From NCBI RefSeq assembly GCF_015687175.1, contig NZ_JADPQG010000003.1, forward strand, positions 496,001 to 560,000: DNA of 64,000 bases, written 5' to 3'. The notes beneath the pieces were generated by a model. That model was not told where the DNA came from, ran no database searches, and saw nothing but the letters and a program-made list of their open reading frames with translations. A program made the translations under genes and the position numbers. Origin of the DNA: Reinekea sp. G2M2-21 (lineage in GTDB: Bacteria > Pseudomonadota > Gammaproteobacteria > Pseudomonadales > Natronospirillaceae). This document shows, one piece after another, positions 39,739 to 49,882 of this stretch. Position 1 is the stretch's first letter. Every line of letters begins with the position of its first letter.

Positions 39739-40968
39739 TTACGCCAGCGGGGAATCGTCGCTGTGTCGAATCAACAGAATCAGCACAAGCGCCAACACAG
39801 CGCACACACACAGACCTATTAAAATAGGCAACAGCGTGTCATTGAAAAACCAACCCACCACACCGGACACCAAGACCGCGACGACGTTAGAAACCGAACC
39901 AATAACTGCAGCACCAATACCGGCCATGCGACCCAGGGGCACCATGGCCAGCGAATTCAGGTTACCAAACAGAATGCCCACGCAGAAAAACATGGCAAAG
40001 CCCAGCCCCATAAAGATTACCAGCGGAGGTACGCCCTGATAGAAGAACGCGATTACAACCAGAGTGGTCGCCAAAGTCAGCATCCCCAGTAAGCCCAGAA
40101 TCGACAACCGTTGCGCACCGAAACGCATAACCAGAGAGCTGTTGGCCAGAGACGCCAGCCCGATGCCGAAAGCCAGTGCCGCGAAGTAGTATGGGAAGTT
40201 ATCCCCCAATTGATAGATGCCCTGAAAGATTGCCTGCGCTGACGCGACATACGACAGCAACCCGCCAAAGACCAGACCCGCTGTAATCGAGAAGCCCAGT
40301 ACCCGTGGGTGCTTGAGCACCTGTAATGCGGTTTTAAGAACGCTGCCCAAGCGGAACGGACGGCGGGATTCAACCGCGAGCGTTTCCGGCTGACGGACAT
40401 TCAGCCACAGCGCGGCAAAGACCGACAAGCCAATAAACAACGCAAAGATTGCACGCCAACCCCAGAGATGGAGTATGCCCTGACCGACGATCGGGGCAAT
40501 CATGGGGACCAAAATAAAGACCATCATAACGAACGACATAACACGCGCCATTTGATCGCCCACGTATTTGTCCCGAACCAACGCCATAGATGCGATACGC
40601 GGACCGGACACGCCGATGCCCTGAATCACGCGCCCAAGCAATAGCATGGGCAAGCTGGTGGCCATCATCGACACCACCGACCCCACGCAAAACAGCGCAA
40701 TGCCAGACAAAATACCAAAACGACGACCATAGGCGTCGGACAGCGGTCCAAACAACAATTGTCCGAAGGACATTCCGAAGATCAGCGAGGTAATGACCCA
40801 CTGTGTCTGGCGGTAGTCAACCACCGATAAATCATCAGCAATGTTGGGCAGCGCAGGCAACATCGCGTCAATGGATAACGCGACTAACGAGGTGATGAGC
40901 GCAATAAGGGCAATAAATTCCGGCAGCGATGGGCCGCGCACTACGGGCTGAGTCGTCGAAATGGTCAT
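39739..40968 (-). CDS. MFS drug-type transporter (Bcr/CflA family)
   Basis: 409 residues, twelve membrane helices. The helix 2-3 loop GPLSDAYGRRFGIL is the MFS motif A, and LPNIADDL and motif C GVSGPRIASMALVRD resemble Bcr/CflA proton-drug antiporters. No regulator adjacent. Confidence 0.9.
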   Translation of the reverse strand: MTISTTQPVVRGPSLPEFIALIALITSLVALSIDAMLPALPNIADDLSVVDYRQTQWVITSLIFGMSFGQLLFGPLSDAYGRRFGILSGIALFCVGSVVSMMATSLPMLLLGRVIQGIGVSGPRIASMALVRDKYVGDQMARVMSFVMMVFILVPMIAPIVGQGILHLWGWRAIFALFIGLSVFAALWLNVRQPETLAVESRRPFRLGSVLKTALQVLKHPRVLGFSITAGLVFGGLLSYVASAQAIFQGIYQLGDNFPYYFAALAFGIGLASLANSSLVMRFGAQRLSILGLLGMLTLATTLVVIAFFYQGVPPLVIFMGLGFAMFFCVGILFGNLNSLAMVPLGRMAGIGAAVIGSVSNVVAVLVSGVVGWFFNDTLLPILIGLCVCAVLALVLILLIRHSDDSPLA

Positions 40969-41310
40969 TGGCTTCCTAAAATCTGTTTACGGGTATCCAA
41001 ACCGCCGGTTCTTTATCAAAAAGACAGGCTGAAATGAAAAAGGGAGCGGATGTTAACACAGATGAACGGACAGTTTTTAACCAATTTACGGAGCGTTACA
41101 ACCGCGATTTGGCAACAAAAGCGTACGGACAAACGCCTTCAAAATTGGGACCTTTGCCGTCTGGGATCTGGACACCCGCGACAGGCGGTTTATGTTTAAC
41201 AAAGGGCCTGTTACCACAAGTAAAGAGGCCCAACGATTATAACCGCTCACAACACAACAGCCGACGCAGTGATCCTGCCGAACGCGCATAATAGAGAGAA
41301 GGACTGGGCC
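40969..41310. other. 342-bp intergenic region, no gene recognised
   Basis: Between the divergent MFS and leucine dehydrogenase genes. It must hold both promoters; I see no palindromic operator or gene. The open frame starting at 41034 lacks any domain or codon signal. Confidence 0.4.
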
Positions 41311-42399
41311 ATGAGTTTTTTTGACCACAAAGACTTTGACAATCACGAACAGGTAACCTTTTTTACCGACCCGAAAACCGGTTTAAAAGCCATTATTGCC
41401 ATACACAACACCACCCTCGGTCCATCCCTGGGCGGCACACGATTTTACCCTTACGCCAGCGATGAAGACGCCCTGACCGATGTTCTGCGGCTATCGCGCG
41501 GTATGACCTATAAATCCGCCATGGCGCGATTACCCCTGGGTGGTGGTAAATCGGTCATCATCGGTAACCCGAAAACAGACAAGACCCCGGAATTGTTACG
41601 TTCGTTTGCGCAAAGCCTGAATCGACTGGGTGGCCGTTACATTGCTGCAGAAGACTCCGGCACCTCCGTTGCCGACATGAAAATCATCCATGAAACGTCG
41701 AATCACGTGAGTGGCTATCATGAGAAAAAAGACGCCCACGGCGGCAACAAATCGGGCGATCCATCGCCGGCCACCGCTTACGGTTGCTATCTCGGCATCA
41801 AAGCGGCGGTAAAACACCGCCTGAATCTGGATACATTAAAGGGTTTAACCGTGGGCATTCAGGGCTTGGGTAACGTCGGCTACCGACTGGCTGAAATGCT
41901 TGCGAAAGACGGCGTCAAGATTGTCGCTTGCGACATCAACGACGAGGCGCTAAGTAAAGCGGAAGCTGAATTGGGCGCAACCATCGTCTCCCTGGAGGAT
42001 ATCTACAGCGCTGAAATGGACGTGTTTGCCCCTTGCGCACTGGGCGCCTCAGTAAACCTAGCGACGGTTGATAAACTGACGGCCAGTATCATCGCCGGCA
42101 GCGCCAACAATCAGCTCGACACGCTGTCGACAGGCGAGTTACTGCACGCTCGCAACATCTGCTATGCACCGGACTACGTCATCAATGCCGGCGGTATTAT
42201 CGATGTCTGCTATGAACAGATCGGTCAATATGATCCTGCTGCGGTGAACAAACACATCGAGGGTATTTACGACACCCTGATGGAAATTTTCCAGCGTTCG
42301 GCGGCGGATAATATTCCGGCGTCGCATCTGGCAGACACCATCGCACGGGAACGGTTAGCCGAAAAGCACCCTGTTGTTGAGTTCAAACAGACGGCATAA
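41311..42399 (+). CDS. Leucine dehydrogenase (Glu/Leu/Phe/Val dehydrogenase family)
   Basis: 362 residues from ATG 41311, preceded by AAGGA; an upstream in-frame start at 41269 has no site. The catalytic Lys80 is in PLGGGKSVI, and the NAD-binding loop is GIQGLGNVG. Branched-chain amino acid deamination to 2-oxoacids. A single gene with its own terminator. Confidence 0.93.
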   Translation: MSFFDHKDFDNHEQVTFFTDPKTGLKAIIAIHNTTLGPSLGGTRFYPYASDEDALTDVLRLSRGMTYKSAMARLPLGGGKSVIIGNPKTDKTPELLRSFAQSLNRLGGRYIAAEDSGTSVADMKIIHETSNHVSGYHEKKDAHGGNKSGDPSPATAYGCYLGIKAAVKHRLNLDTLKGLTVGIQGLGNVGYRLAEMLAKDGVKIVACDINDEALSKAEAELGATIVSLEDIYSAEMDVFAPCALGASVNLATVDKLTASIIAGSANNQLDTLSTGELLHARNICYAPDYVINAGGIIDVCYEQIGQYDPAAVNKHIEGIYDTLMEIFQRSAADNIPASHLADTIARERLAEKHPVVEFKQTA

Positions 42400-42401
42400 C
42401 C

Positions 42402-42440
42402 AAAAAAAAAAAATGCAGCCGCTCTGGCTGCATTTTTATT
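42402..42440. terminator. Bidirectional terminator
   Basis: ATGCAGCC/GGCTGCAT stem (5-nt loop) flanked by A12 on the left and T5 on the right, between the convergent leucine dehydrogenase and GNAT genes; it can work in both directions. Confidence 0.93.
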
Positions 42441-42463
42441 GTCTCGTCCTGTTGTTGGCATGC

Positions 42464-42889
42464 TCAGTCTGCGATCAAATAATCCGAGCGCCCCGGGTAT
42501 CGTGCCATGGCTGTTTTGTGCTTTTTAAAACCCAAACTCCTGTAGAAGTTCACTGCCTCAAACGATGAAGTCAATCCGGTTAAGAGTGCTTCGTTTCCTT
42601 CACGCAGCGTTTCAATCAGCATCCTGCCTATTCCCTGTTTCCGGTACGCTGGCAATACCGCAACGTCATGAATCCAGGCATAGCATTCGCCATCGGAAAT
42701 CATCCGGCCCGCACCGACAATTCGACCATCCTGCCAGCCGGTGACATAGCGATAACTGTTCTCATAAGCCCGCCGGATTTTCGCCAAATCACGACGTTTA
42801 CCATGCCCCAGAAACATATCCGTTTCGTCATAAAGATCGACCAACAATAGCCAATCCTGTTCCTGTAACAACGTTTTATACTCAATCAC
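42464..42889 (-). CDS. GNAT N-acetyltransferase
   Basis: 141 residues from GTG 42889, chosen because AAGGA lies 7 bp upstream and the GNAT fold begins there; a longer frame to 42991 would overlap the DinB gene. The acetyl-CoA loop is in VLPAYRKQGIGRMLIETL. Substrate unknown. The upstream neighbour is the DinB-family gene on the same strand. Confidence 0.85.
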   Translation of the reverse strand: MIEYKTLLQEQDWLLLVDLYDETDMFLGHGKRRDLAKIRRAYENSYRYVTGWQDGRIVGAGRMISDGECYAWIHDVAVLPAYRKQGIGRMLIETLREGNEALLTGLTSSFEAVNFYRSLGFKKHKTAMARYPGRSDYLIAD

Positions 42890-42920
42890 ACGAAAGTCCT
42901 TAACCGAAAGGTTAGCGATT

Positions 42921-43406
42921 TTAAACCCTGCGCTGCGGCTGCGACATATGCAGAAAGCGTGTGAAAATATCGATGGGCTTATCGACACCACAGTCGGCGA
43001 GGATCATACCGATGTTCCCGCGATGATAGGCGCCATGGATCAACAGGTGCGACAATATCTCGCGCACCGTCATATTGCCCTTGTCACCGTCGGTAAAGGT
43101 GAATGAGACAAGCCGGTCCAACGTGTCGTCGGTGGCTTTCGCAACGTAATCGATAAACCACTGATCGCTGTGAGCAATATTTTTCTGCAACTCAGTCAGC
43201 AAAGGCGTCTCATCGGTATTTACCCAATGGTAACCATGTTCTTGCTGCAAAATGTGCGCTTTAAAAATCTGATCCGTCACATAGGTATGGTTGAGCAATC
43301 GCACCGCCAACCGGAACTTTTCTGGGAAGGTATCAGAATCGATCTGACGGATGTGGTCAATCAACTCGGCGTTTGCCCATTTTTTGTAGTCGTATTCATT
43401 CTGCAT
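42921..43406 (-). CDS. DinB-family protein (metal-binding four-helix bundle)
   Basis: 161 residues. Three His positions fit the DinB/YfiT metal triad: His40 in RLLNHTY and two in the HLLIHGAYHRGNIG helix. Family members include mycothiol- or bacillithiol-dependent transferases, but no activity can be assigned. Confidence 0.88.
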   Translation of the reverse strand: MQNEYDYKKWANAELIDHIRQIDSDTFPEKFRLAVRLLNHTYVTDQIFKAHILQQEHGYHWVNTDETPLLTELQKNIAHSDQWFIDYVAKATDDTLDRLVSFTFTDGDKGNMTVREILSHLLIHGAYHRGNIGMILADCGVDKPIDIFTRFLHMSQPQRRV

Positions 43407-43472
43407 CTTACACGCTCCCAGGTGATCACCGGTAATCTGCCATATTTTCGACGACCGTCAAAGATGTCTGTC

Positions 43473-45587
43473 TCACAACTCGCCACTCACGGCAGATATT
43501 GCCACCGGCGTGCCATTAAACGCTGCGTTACCGGTCAGCTCGTCGATCCGGTTCGGGTCCGTGATGTCATTTATACTGACACCCGGCTGCGATTGGGCAA
43601 CGTGCATTTGAGTGCCCGACCGGTTGTGCCCCCAGCCCTGCGGAATACTGACCACACCGGGCAGAATGTCATCGTTAATCACGACCGGTAATTCAATGGT
43701 TCCAACTCGTGACGCCACGCGAACCTGTTGCCCGTTTTGCACGTTCAACACAGCCGCATCGTCACTGTGCATCTGCACCGTGACCGGGTTCTTGCCTTTC
43801 ACCAATCTTTGCGAATTCTGCGTCCAGGTATTATGACTGCGCGCCAAACGTCGACTGATTAATGTAAAAGGAAAGTGTTCGCGCAACGCATCCTGCTCCT
43901 GTTGCCAACGACTCAACCGGGGTAAATCGGCGACAAAAAAATCCGGTGCGAGAACGATCCGTTCATCGTCGGTTTGAATACGCTGCATCAGGCACGGTTG
44001 CAACGCGCCAAGGTCGACACCGTGAGGATTGTCCCGGAGCGTGGACAAGCTCATGCCTTGTTCAGCGTAGGCGCCCTGTTTTAAACCGGCATCCAGAATC
44101 TGTTCCGGTGTTGTGTCATCGTCTGCCATACCGGTCAACGCCAGCGACAGTGCTTTCAAAATTTCCCAGTCATAACGTTGCTCGTCTTTTTTGGGGAATA
44201 AAGGTTCTGAATATTTCGCGGTATTGCGCACGGCGAACGCGTTAAAAAACAGATCATAGTGCGGCACTTCCAGCCCGGTGGCGGCCGGTAAAATGATGTC
44301 AGCGTGTTGCGTGGTTTCGTTGATGTATATGTCTACGGCGACCATGAAATCGAGACTTTCCAGCGCGTGCGCCAGACGCTCACCGCCCGGGCTGGATAAC
44401 ACCGGATTACCGGCAATGGTCAGCAGCGCTTTAATCTGCCCCTCGCCCGAGGTGAGAATTTCGTCGGCCAGAGTCGCAACCGGGAACTCGCTGTTGAAAT
44501 ACGGCAAGTTGCGCACCCGGCTGTTAAAACGCCCATAATTCCCTGGCTTGCCTTTTTTCGGGCGAACCATTTCAAAGGCAGGTTGCGGGAACATTGCCCC
44601 ACCGGCACGATCAAAATTCCCGGTAATTATGTTCAGTGCATTGGTTAACCACTGACAGAGACCACCAAAGGTCTGCGTCGACGCGCCCATACGGCTGTAA
44701 CAAACAGCGCTGTCAGCATCCGCGAAATCCAGGGCCAGTTGCCGGATGGTTTGCGCGGTTGTGCCACAGGTGTGCGCGACACGTTCGGGCGTAAAGTCAC
44801 GACTGACGGCTTCCAGCTCGGCCAAACCGTCCACGTGATCGGCCAGATGCCTCAGGGACACTCGCTGCTCAGAAAACAGCGTCTGGATCATGGCCAGTAA
44901 CAGCAGCGCGTCGGTTTCCGGTCGGATAAACAGGTGCTGGTCTGCTTTTTTCGCGGTTTCCGTCCGTCGAGGATCAACCACAGCGACTTTTCCGCCGCGT
45001 TCCTGAATCGCTTTCATGCGCCGTTCCACACCCGCCGCACTCATCATACTGCCGTTGGAGACCACCGGATTGCCGCCAATAATCAACCAAAAATTGGTAC
45101 GGTCAATATCCGGCACGGGAATCAGTAACCCGGCCCCGAGCATGAAATTCGACGCCACATGGTGCGGTAACTGGTCCGCCGACGCGGAACTGAAGCGGTT
45201 AAAAGTGCCTAGCGCCTTGAAAAACGTTGGCAAGGTCAGCGCATTGCCATAGTTATGCGCGTTCGGATTCCCCAGATACACGGCCACCGCGTTCTGTCCG
45301 TGCGCTTGCTGAGTCGCCCGTAATCGCTGGGCAATTTCAGTTATCGCCTCCTCCCAACTGATGTCCTGCCAGCCGTCGGCGGTGCGCTTTAGGGGTGTTT
45401 TTAGTCGGTCAGGGTCGGTGTAATAGTCCTGCAAGGCGACCGCTTTCGGGCAAATATGTCCCTGACTGAATGGATCTTCCTTGTCGCCTTTGATCGACAG
45501 GATTTCACGGCCCCGATGTTCAATCACCAGGCCACACATGGCCTCACAGATATTACAGGTGCGATAGTGGCGCTGAATCTCGCTCAT
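43473..45587 (-). CDS. Molybdopterin-dependent oxidoreductase (formate dehydrogenase/nitrate reductase superfamily)
   Basis: 704 residues. The N-terminal [4Fe-4S] ligands are Cys11, Cys14, Cys18 and Cys46; the molybdopterin domains follow (ASADQLPHHVASN, GGNPVVSNGS), with a C-terminal beta-barrel from about 590 (SHNTWTQNSQRL). There is no Tat signal, so it should be cytoplasmic. No partner subunits, chaperone or ferredoxin gene are adjacent; the substrate is unknown. Confidence 0.9.
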   Translation of the reverse strand: MSEIQRHYRTCNICEAMCGLVIEHRGREILSIKGDKEDPFSQGHICPKAVALQDYYTDPDRLKTPLKRTADGWQDISWEEAITEIAQRLRATQQAHGQNAVAVYLGNPNAHNYGNALTLPTFFKALGTFNRFSSASADQLPHHVASNFMLGAGLLIPVPDIDRTNFWLIIGGNPVVSNGSMMSAAGVERRMKAIQERGGKVAVVDPRRTETAKKADQHLFIRPETDALLLLAMIQTLFSEQRVSLRHLADHVDGLAELEAVSRDFTPERVAHTCGTTAQTIRQLALDFADADSAVCYSRMGASTQTFGGLCQWLTNALNIITGNFDRAGGAMFPQPAFEMVRPKKGKPGNYGRFNSRVRNLPYFNSEFPVATLADEILTSGEGQIKALLTIAGNPVLSSPGGERLAHALESLDFMVAVDIYINETTQHADIILPAATGLEVPHYDLFFNAFAVRNTAKYSEPLFPKKDEQRYDWEILKALSLALTGMADDDTTPEQILDAGLKQGAYAEQGMSLSTLRDNPHGVDLGALQPCLMQRIQTDDERIVLAPDFFVADLPRLSRWQQEQDALREHFPFTLISRRLARSHNTWTQNSQRLVKGKNPVTVQMHSDDAAVLNVQNGQQVRVASRVGTIELPVVINDDILPGVVSIPQGWGHNRSGTQMHVAQSQPGVSINDITDPNRIDELTGNAAFNGTPVAISAVSGEL

Positions 45588-45740
45588 GTTGCTCTCTCAT
45601 TCGTTTGTTGTTGTTTTTATTCGACCAGCGCTACAGCTTGAAACGGATGGCGGTAATGCCTCTATCGTGGCGGGTGAACTCGCACGGCGCAAGTTTGCCC
45701 CCGAATTAATGAAATTCGTACACAAAAAGCGATTAAAACG

Positions 45741-46634
45741 TCAAGCCCTGGCCCGCACGGATTTGTCGGATAATGCCTGCGCATTCACATATCGCTGACG
45801 AAACTCCCTCGGTGTCATCGCTTTGCATTGACGGAAATGACGGTTGAAGTTCGACAGGTTCAGAAAACCGACTGACTCGGATATCAGCGCAATAGGGCGC
45901 TCGGTATTAATCAGTAACTCACAGGCCTTACCGATACGGTATTGTTTCAGATGTTCGGAGAAACTTTCGCGGTAGTGTTTACTGAACAAACGTTGCAGGC
46001 TGCTTTTACTGGTGTGCAATTGAGCAGCCATCTGCTCGATAGTGATCTGTTCGTGGTAATGCTCATCGATAAATTGCGCAATGTGCGCAACGCGGTCCTG
46101 ATCTTTACTGTCCACCACCAACGCCAGAGGTCCGTATTTATTCATTCGCTGGCGCTGCGCATTGGCCATGACGATTAACACTTCGAGGAAACGATGGCTT
46201 TGCAGGCTGATATCCAAATCGTCGAAGTTTTCTATCAACGCGTTCACCGCCTCGGCGGTGTGGGTGTCAAAGAGCAAGCCATGCCGGGCATCGGCCAGCA
46301 GGGTTTCCAACACGCTCAACTCAGGCATAACCGCCAGAATCCGGTTGACCCAACCCGCGCTGAACCACAATACATATGCATTGTTCTGATCAAACTGCCC
46401 CCGCGATTCCATGTAACTGGTGTGGGGCAGATGCGGTCCAAACATGGCCAGGGTATTGTGATGAAAGTCACCACTGTAGTTACCCGCAAACAGCTGGCCA
46501 TGACTGTGCCGCAACAGGACGATCTCGTATTCCAGGTGGTAGTGCCAGTCGAAACGGCTTTGCGGGTAATTCATAGCCTTGAGCCGCCAATTGAAATGAC
46601 GTTCACGACTCACTTGCTCGATATATGGCTTCAC
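45741..46634 (-). CDS. AraC-family transcriptional regulator
   Basis: 297 residues. The N-terminal cupin (about 20-110) includes RFDWHYHLEYEIVLL, and the C-terminal double helix-turn-helix (about 195-290) includes IEQMAAQLHTSKSSLQRLF and SVGFLNLSNFNRHFRQ. It is divergent from an MFS sugar-efflux-like gene 139 bp away, its most likely target. Confidence 0.93.
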   Translation of the reverse strand: MKPYIEQVSRERHFNWRLKAMNYPQSRFDWHYHLEYEIVLLRHSHGQLFAGNYSGDFHHNTLAMFGPHLPHTSYMESRGQFDQNNAYVLWFSAGWVNRILAVMPELSVLETLLADARHGLLFDTHTAEAVNALIENFDDLDISLQSHRFLEVLIVMANAQRQRMNKYGPLALVVDSKDQDRVAHIAQFIDEHYHEQITIEQMAAQLHTSKSSLQRLFSKHYRESFSEHLKQYRIGKACELLINTERPIALISESVGFLNLSNFNRHFRQCKAMTPREFRQRYVNAQALSDKSVRARA

Positions 46635-46772
46635 TTGCTCATTTGCCCCACGAAGTACGCTAAAAATGAAACGATAGTATCAGTAAATGCACCCTGCTCA
46701 CCACTTTTTGCAGTGGGAATCCGTACGATTTGCCGCCTGCAATATCTATGTTGTTATCAGAAACGAGGCTCT

Positions 46773-47969
46773 ATGCTGCACCCTACCCGTTTATTGTTTT
46801 TAACCGCGACCTTCTTTTGTGGGCTCGCCTTTGCGTTTATGTTTCCGCTGGTCAGCCTGTATCTGGTCGATGAGATCGGCACCAGCCCGCTGGTCATGGG
46901 CCTGTTCCTGACCAGCATGGTGTTAAGCAGCATTGTCGTGTCCGCTTATATTGGTAAAAAATCGGATCAGGGCTGGCGGCGCAAGCGCATCATACTGGTG
47001 GCGCAGGTCAGTTATGCGCTGGCCATGCTGGTGTTTATCTTCACCCGGGATCTGGCGTTCGCCTTTGCGGCGGCGATCTTATTGTTGAGCGTCAGTGGTG
47101 CCACGTTGCCACAGATTTTTACCATGGGCCGACTCTACGCCGACCGTGATATCAAAACCGGCGGCAGCCTGTTCATGTCGTTGATGCGTGCAGGCATTGC
47201 GGTTGCCTGGGTCGTTGGCCCGCCACTGGCGTTTCTGGCAAAAGAACACTTTGGATTCAACGTGGCGTTTTCGCTGTCGCTGATCAGCGCCCTGCTCATG
47301 GTGGCCATCGTCATGTTATTGCCGGAAATACAGGCAACAGAGCACGCCGAAGACAGCGCCACCGTGAAAAAAGGCTGGTATCGGAATCGCCCCATGGTGC
47401 TGTTCTTACTGAGCACCGCCTTAATGTTCAGTGCAATCAACATGTACATCAATTCCATTCCACTGTATCTGGCCAAAGAGCTGGCTGTCGGCTCACATTG
47501 GGCGGGTTATTTCATGGGCCTTGCCGCCTTTTTTGAAATCCCGTTTATGGTGTTGGCCGGGCTACTCGGTCCGAAGCTTGGCAACAAGCGCTTGATGGTC
47601 GTCGGCCTCGGTTTCGGCACCGCCTTTTTTATCGGTTTATTGCTGGCGGACTCCGTCGCCCAACTGCTGTTCCTGCAATTATTCAACGGTGTCTACGTGG
47701 CCATTATTGCGTGTCTGGGTATGCTACTGGCGCAAGATCTGATGAAACGAGAAATGGGCATGGCGACAACCCTGTTCAACGGGGCTCAGCAAGTCAGCAT
47801 GCTTATCGGCAACCTGACGGTCGGACTAGTCGCACAGTTCTTAAGTTACTACGCCATTTTTTATGTGTGCGTAGCGGTCACGTTAGTTGCGTTGCTGCTG
47901 TTGTTATTGGTGAAAGAAGAACCCCCATTGCGGCAAACCGCGACCCCAGAGTGTGCGCCTGCAGGCTGA
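46773..47969 (+). CDS. MFS transporter (sugar efflux/SetA-like)
   Basis: 398 residues from ATG 46773 (AGG about 6 bp upstream); the much longer open frame upstream runs antisense through the AraC gene and is rejected. Twelve helices; the N-terminal FAFMFPLVSLYLVDEIGTSPLVMG resembles the SetA/SotB group. Likely controlled by the divergent AraC protein. Confidence 0.88.
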   Translation: MLHPTRLLFLTATFFCGLAFAFMFPLVSLYLVDEIGTSPLVMGLFLTSMVLSSIVVSAYIGKKSDQGWRRKRIILVAQVSYALAMLVFIFTRDLAFAFAAAILLLSVSGATLPQIFTMGRLYADRDIKTGGSLFMSLMRAGIAVAWVVGPPLAFLAKEHFGFNVAFSLSLISALLMVAIVMLLPEIQATEHAEDSATVKKGWYRNRPMVLFLLSTALMFSAINMYINSIPLYLAKELAVGSHWAGYFMGLAAFFEIPFMVLAGLLGPKLGNKRLMVVGLGFGTAFFIGLLLADSVAQLLFLQLFNGVYVAIIACLGMLLAQDLMKREMGMATTLFNGAQQVSMLIGNLTVGLVAQFLSYYAIFYVCVAVTLVALLLLLLVKEEPPLRQTATPECAPAG

Positions 47970-48120
47970 ACCGGCTAGATTTCCTACAAACCCTGCTCGA
48001 CACTGGTTCGGGTAGGGGCCTACTTCCTCATTCGTCAACACAAACCAACCTAGGATTGTCGTCACTCCCTGTACAGAACAATTTCCGACCAAAGTCTCTG
48101 TAGTATATTAATAATATCTA

Positions 48121-48138
48121 TATTAGAATTATCTAATA
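48121..48138. promoter_or_regulatory. 18-bp palindrome, likely operator
   Basis: TATTAGA-ATTA-TCTAATA, a perfect 7-bp inverted repeat in an AT-rich stretch, 18 bp before the ATG at 48157 and overlapping the likely promoter. The size and composition fit an ArsR-type dimer site such as that of BigR/SqrR sulfur sensors, which control similar genes; no such regulator is in the window. Confidence 0.6.
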
Positions 48139-48156
48139 ATACAAGAGGAGCTTCCC

Positions 48157-49833
48157 ATGGAAAGCCGCGCAATTACCGAAACCCTGAGCATATCTGGCCA
48201 AATCAGCATTGCCGATGTGACCTCACTGGCCCAGGCCAATGTCAAAACTATTATTGTGAACCGTCCGGACGGCGAAGGTCCGGACCAGGTTAATGTCGAA
48301 GAAATTCAAGCCGCTGCTGACGCGCTGGGCATAAACGTGCACTATCTGCCGGTCACATCCGGTGCGGTGACCGACGAACAGGCGCGTGAATTTGGAACGC
48401 TGCTGAGTAACGCTCAAGGCCGCGTCCACGCCTATTGCCGCACCGGCATGCGCAGCGCAACTTTGTGGGCCATTCACCGCACAGCCGAAGGTGAAGGTTT
48501 TGAATACATTCAGAATCGATTGGCTGAAGCCGGTTACGACATCAGCGGGTTAGCGGGTCGGTTAACCGGCTTTACCGGCAACGCAGAACATATTCCGGCG
48601 TATGATGTCGTCATCGTCGGGGCAGGTGCCGGAGGTCTGGCAGCCGCCAGCAGTATCCGCAAACGTGACCCCCGCCTGCGCATCGCGCTCATTGATCCGG
48701 CCGACACCCATTATTACCAACCCGGCTGGACATTGGTCGGCGCGGGCATCTTTAAGCCAGAGAAAACCAGACGCCCCATGGCCCGGTTGATTCCTACCGG
48801 CGTGGAGTGGATCAATTCCGCTGTTGCTCTGTTCGAGCCAGAAAAGAACCAACTGCAATTGGAAGGTTGCCGCCCGATCAAATACAAACAACTGGTTGTT
48901 GCCGCCGGTTTGAAACTGGATTGGGACGCCATCGACGGGCTGAACGACACGCTCGGCAAAAATGGCGTCACCTCAAATTATCGCTACGATCTTGCTCCCT
49001 ACACTTGGGATCTGGTGCAAAACCTGAAGCGCGGCAAAGCAGTTTTCACGCAACCGCCGATGCCAATCAAATGCGCCGGTGCACCTCAAAAAGTCATGTA
49101 CTTATCATCGGATCACTGGCGTGACCAAGGCACACTAAAGGACATCAAGGTTCAGTTTTTCAATACCGGACCAGCTCTGTTTGGCGTTAAAGAGTATGTC
49201 CCTGCTCTGATGGAATACATCGATAAATATGGCATTGAACTGACGTTCCAACACCAACTGGTGAAAGTCGACGGACCCAACAAAAAAGCCTGGTTTAAGC
49301 ACGTCGGTGAGAACACAGAAGAGGCACTGATTGAAGTCGACTTTGACATGCTGCACGTCACACCGCCGCAGGTCGCTCCGGACTTTATCCGTGTCAGCCC
49401 GTTGGCAGATGAGGCCGGCTGGGTCGACGTCGACGCCCATACACTGCAACACAAACGCTACGAAAATGTCTGGGCACTGGGCGATGTCATGAACGCACCG
49501 AACGCCAAAACCGCTGCCGCTGCGCGAATGCAAGCACCCGTGGTTGCTTACAACCTCGTCAACGCCATGCAAGAAGGTAATCGGCAGTCGCTTTATAACG
49601 GCTACGGCAGCTGTCCACTGACCGTTGAAAAAGGAAAAATTGTCCTCGCCGAATTCGGTTACGGTGGCAAACTGCTGCCCAGCTTTCCGAACTGGGTCAT
49701 CAATGGACTTAAACCCACCCGCGCGGCTTGGTTCATGAAAGAACGCCTGTTGCCGGAAATCTATTGGTCTCTCATGCTCAAAGGCCACGAATGGATGATT
49801 AAACCCACCATTCAAGACGCCGAGTCCGCATAA
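48157..49833 (+). CDS. Fusion of a Blh-type tyrosine phosphatase domain and an SQR-like FAD oxidoreductase
   Basis: 558 residues. Residues 1-135 are a beta-lactamase-hydrolase-like/DSP phosphatase domain with active-site loop HAYCRTGMRS (Cys94). From 150 on comes an FAD/NAD(P) oxidoreductase with VVIVGAGAGGLAAAS and sulfide:quinone reductase-like segments (YYQPGWTLVGAG, the Cys of PIKCAGAPQK, and a late WALGDVMNAPNAKTAAAAR). Expected role: oxidation of sulfide or a related sulfur species at the membrane face. AGAGGAG precedes the ATG; the palindrome at 48121 suggests induction by a sulfur sensor. Confidence 0.88.
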   Translation: MESRAITETLSISGQISIADVTSLAQANVKTIIVNRPDGEGPDQVNVEEIQAAADALGINVHYLPVTSGAVTDEQAREFGTLLSNAQGRVHAYCRTGMRSATLWAIHRTAEGEGFEYIQNRLAEAGYDISGLAGRLTGFTGNAEHIPAYDVVIVGAGAGGLAAASSIRKRDPRLRIALIDPADTHYYQPGWTLVGAGIFKPEKTRRPMARLIPTGVEWINSAVALFEPEKNQLQLEGCRPIKYKQLVVAAGLKLDWDAIDGLNDTLGKNGVTSNYRYDLAPYTWDLVQNLKRGKAVFTQPPMPIKCAGAPQKVMYLSSDHWRDQGTLKDIKVQFFNTGPALFGVKEYVPALMEYIDKYGIELTFQHQLVKVDGPNKKAWFKHVGENTEEALIEVDFDMLHVTPPQVAPDFIRVSPLADEAGWVDVDAHTLQHKRYENVWALGDVMNAPNAKTAAAARMQAPVVAYNLVNAMQEGNRQSLYNGYGSCPLTVEKGKIVLAEFGYGGKLLPSFPNWVINGLKPTRAAWFMKERLLPEIYWSLMLKGHEWMIKPTIQDAESA

Positions 49834-49853
49834 CGATCAATTCAAAAAGCACC

Positions 49854-49882
49854 AAAACGCCAGCCAGCTCTGGCGTTTTTTT
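49854..49882 (+). terminator. Rho-independent terminator
   Basis: AAAACGCCAG/CTGGCGTTTT stem with a 6-nt loop and T tract, 21 bp after the fusion gene. Confidence 0.93.

Noticed and set aside
46194-46772. Long N-terminal extension of the MFS gene
   Set aside because: The extra ~193 codons run antisense through the AraC gene and lack transporter features; ATG 46773 has a ribosome site at the start of helix 1.
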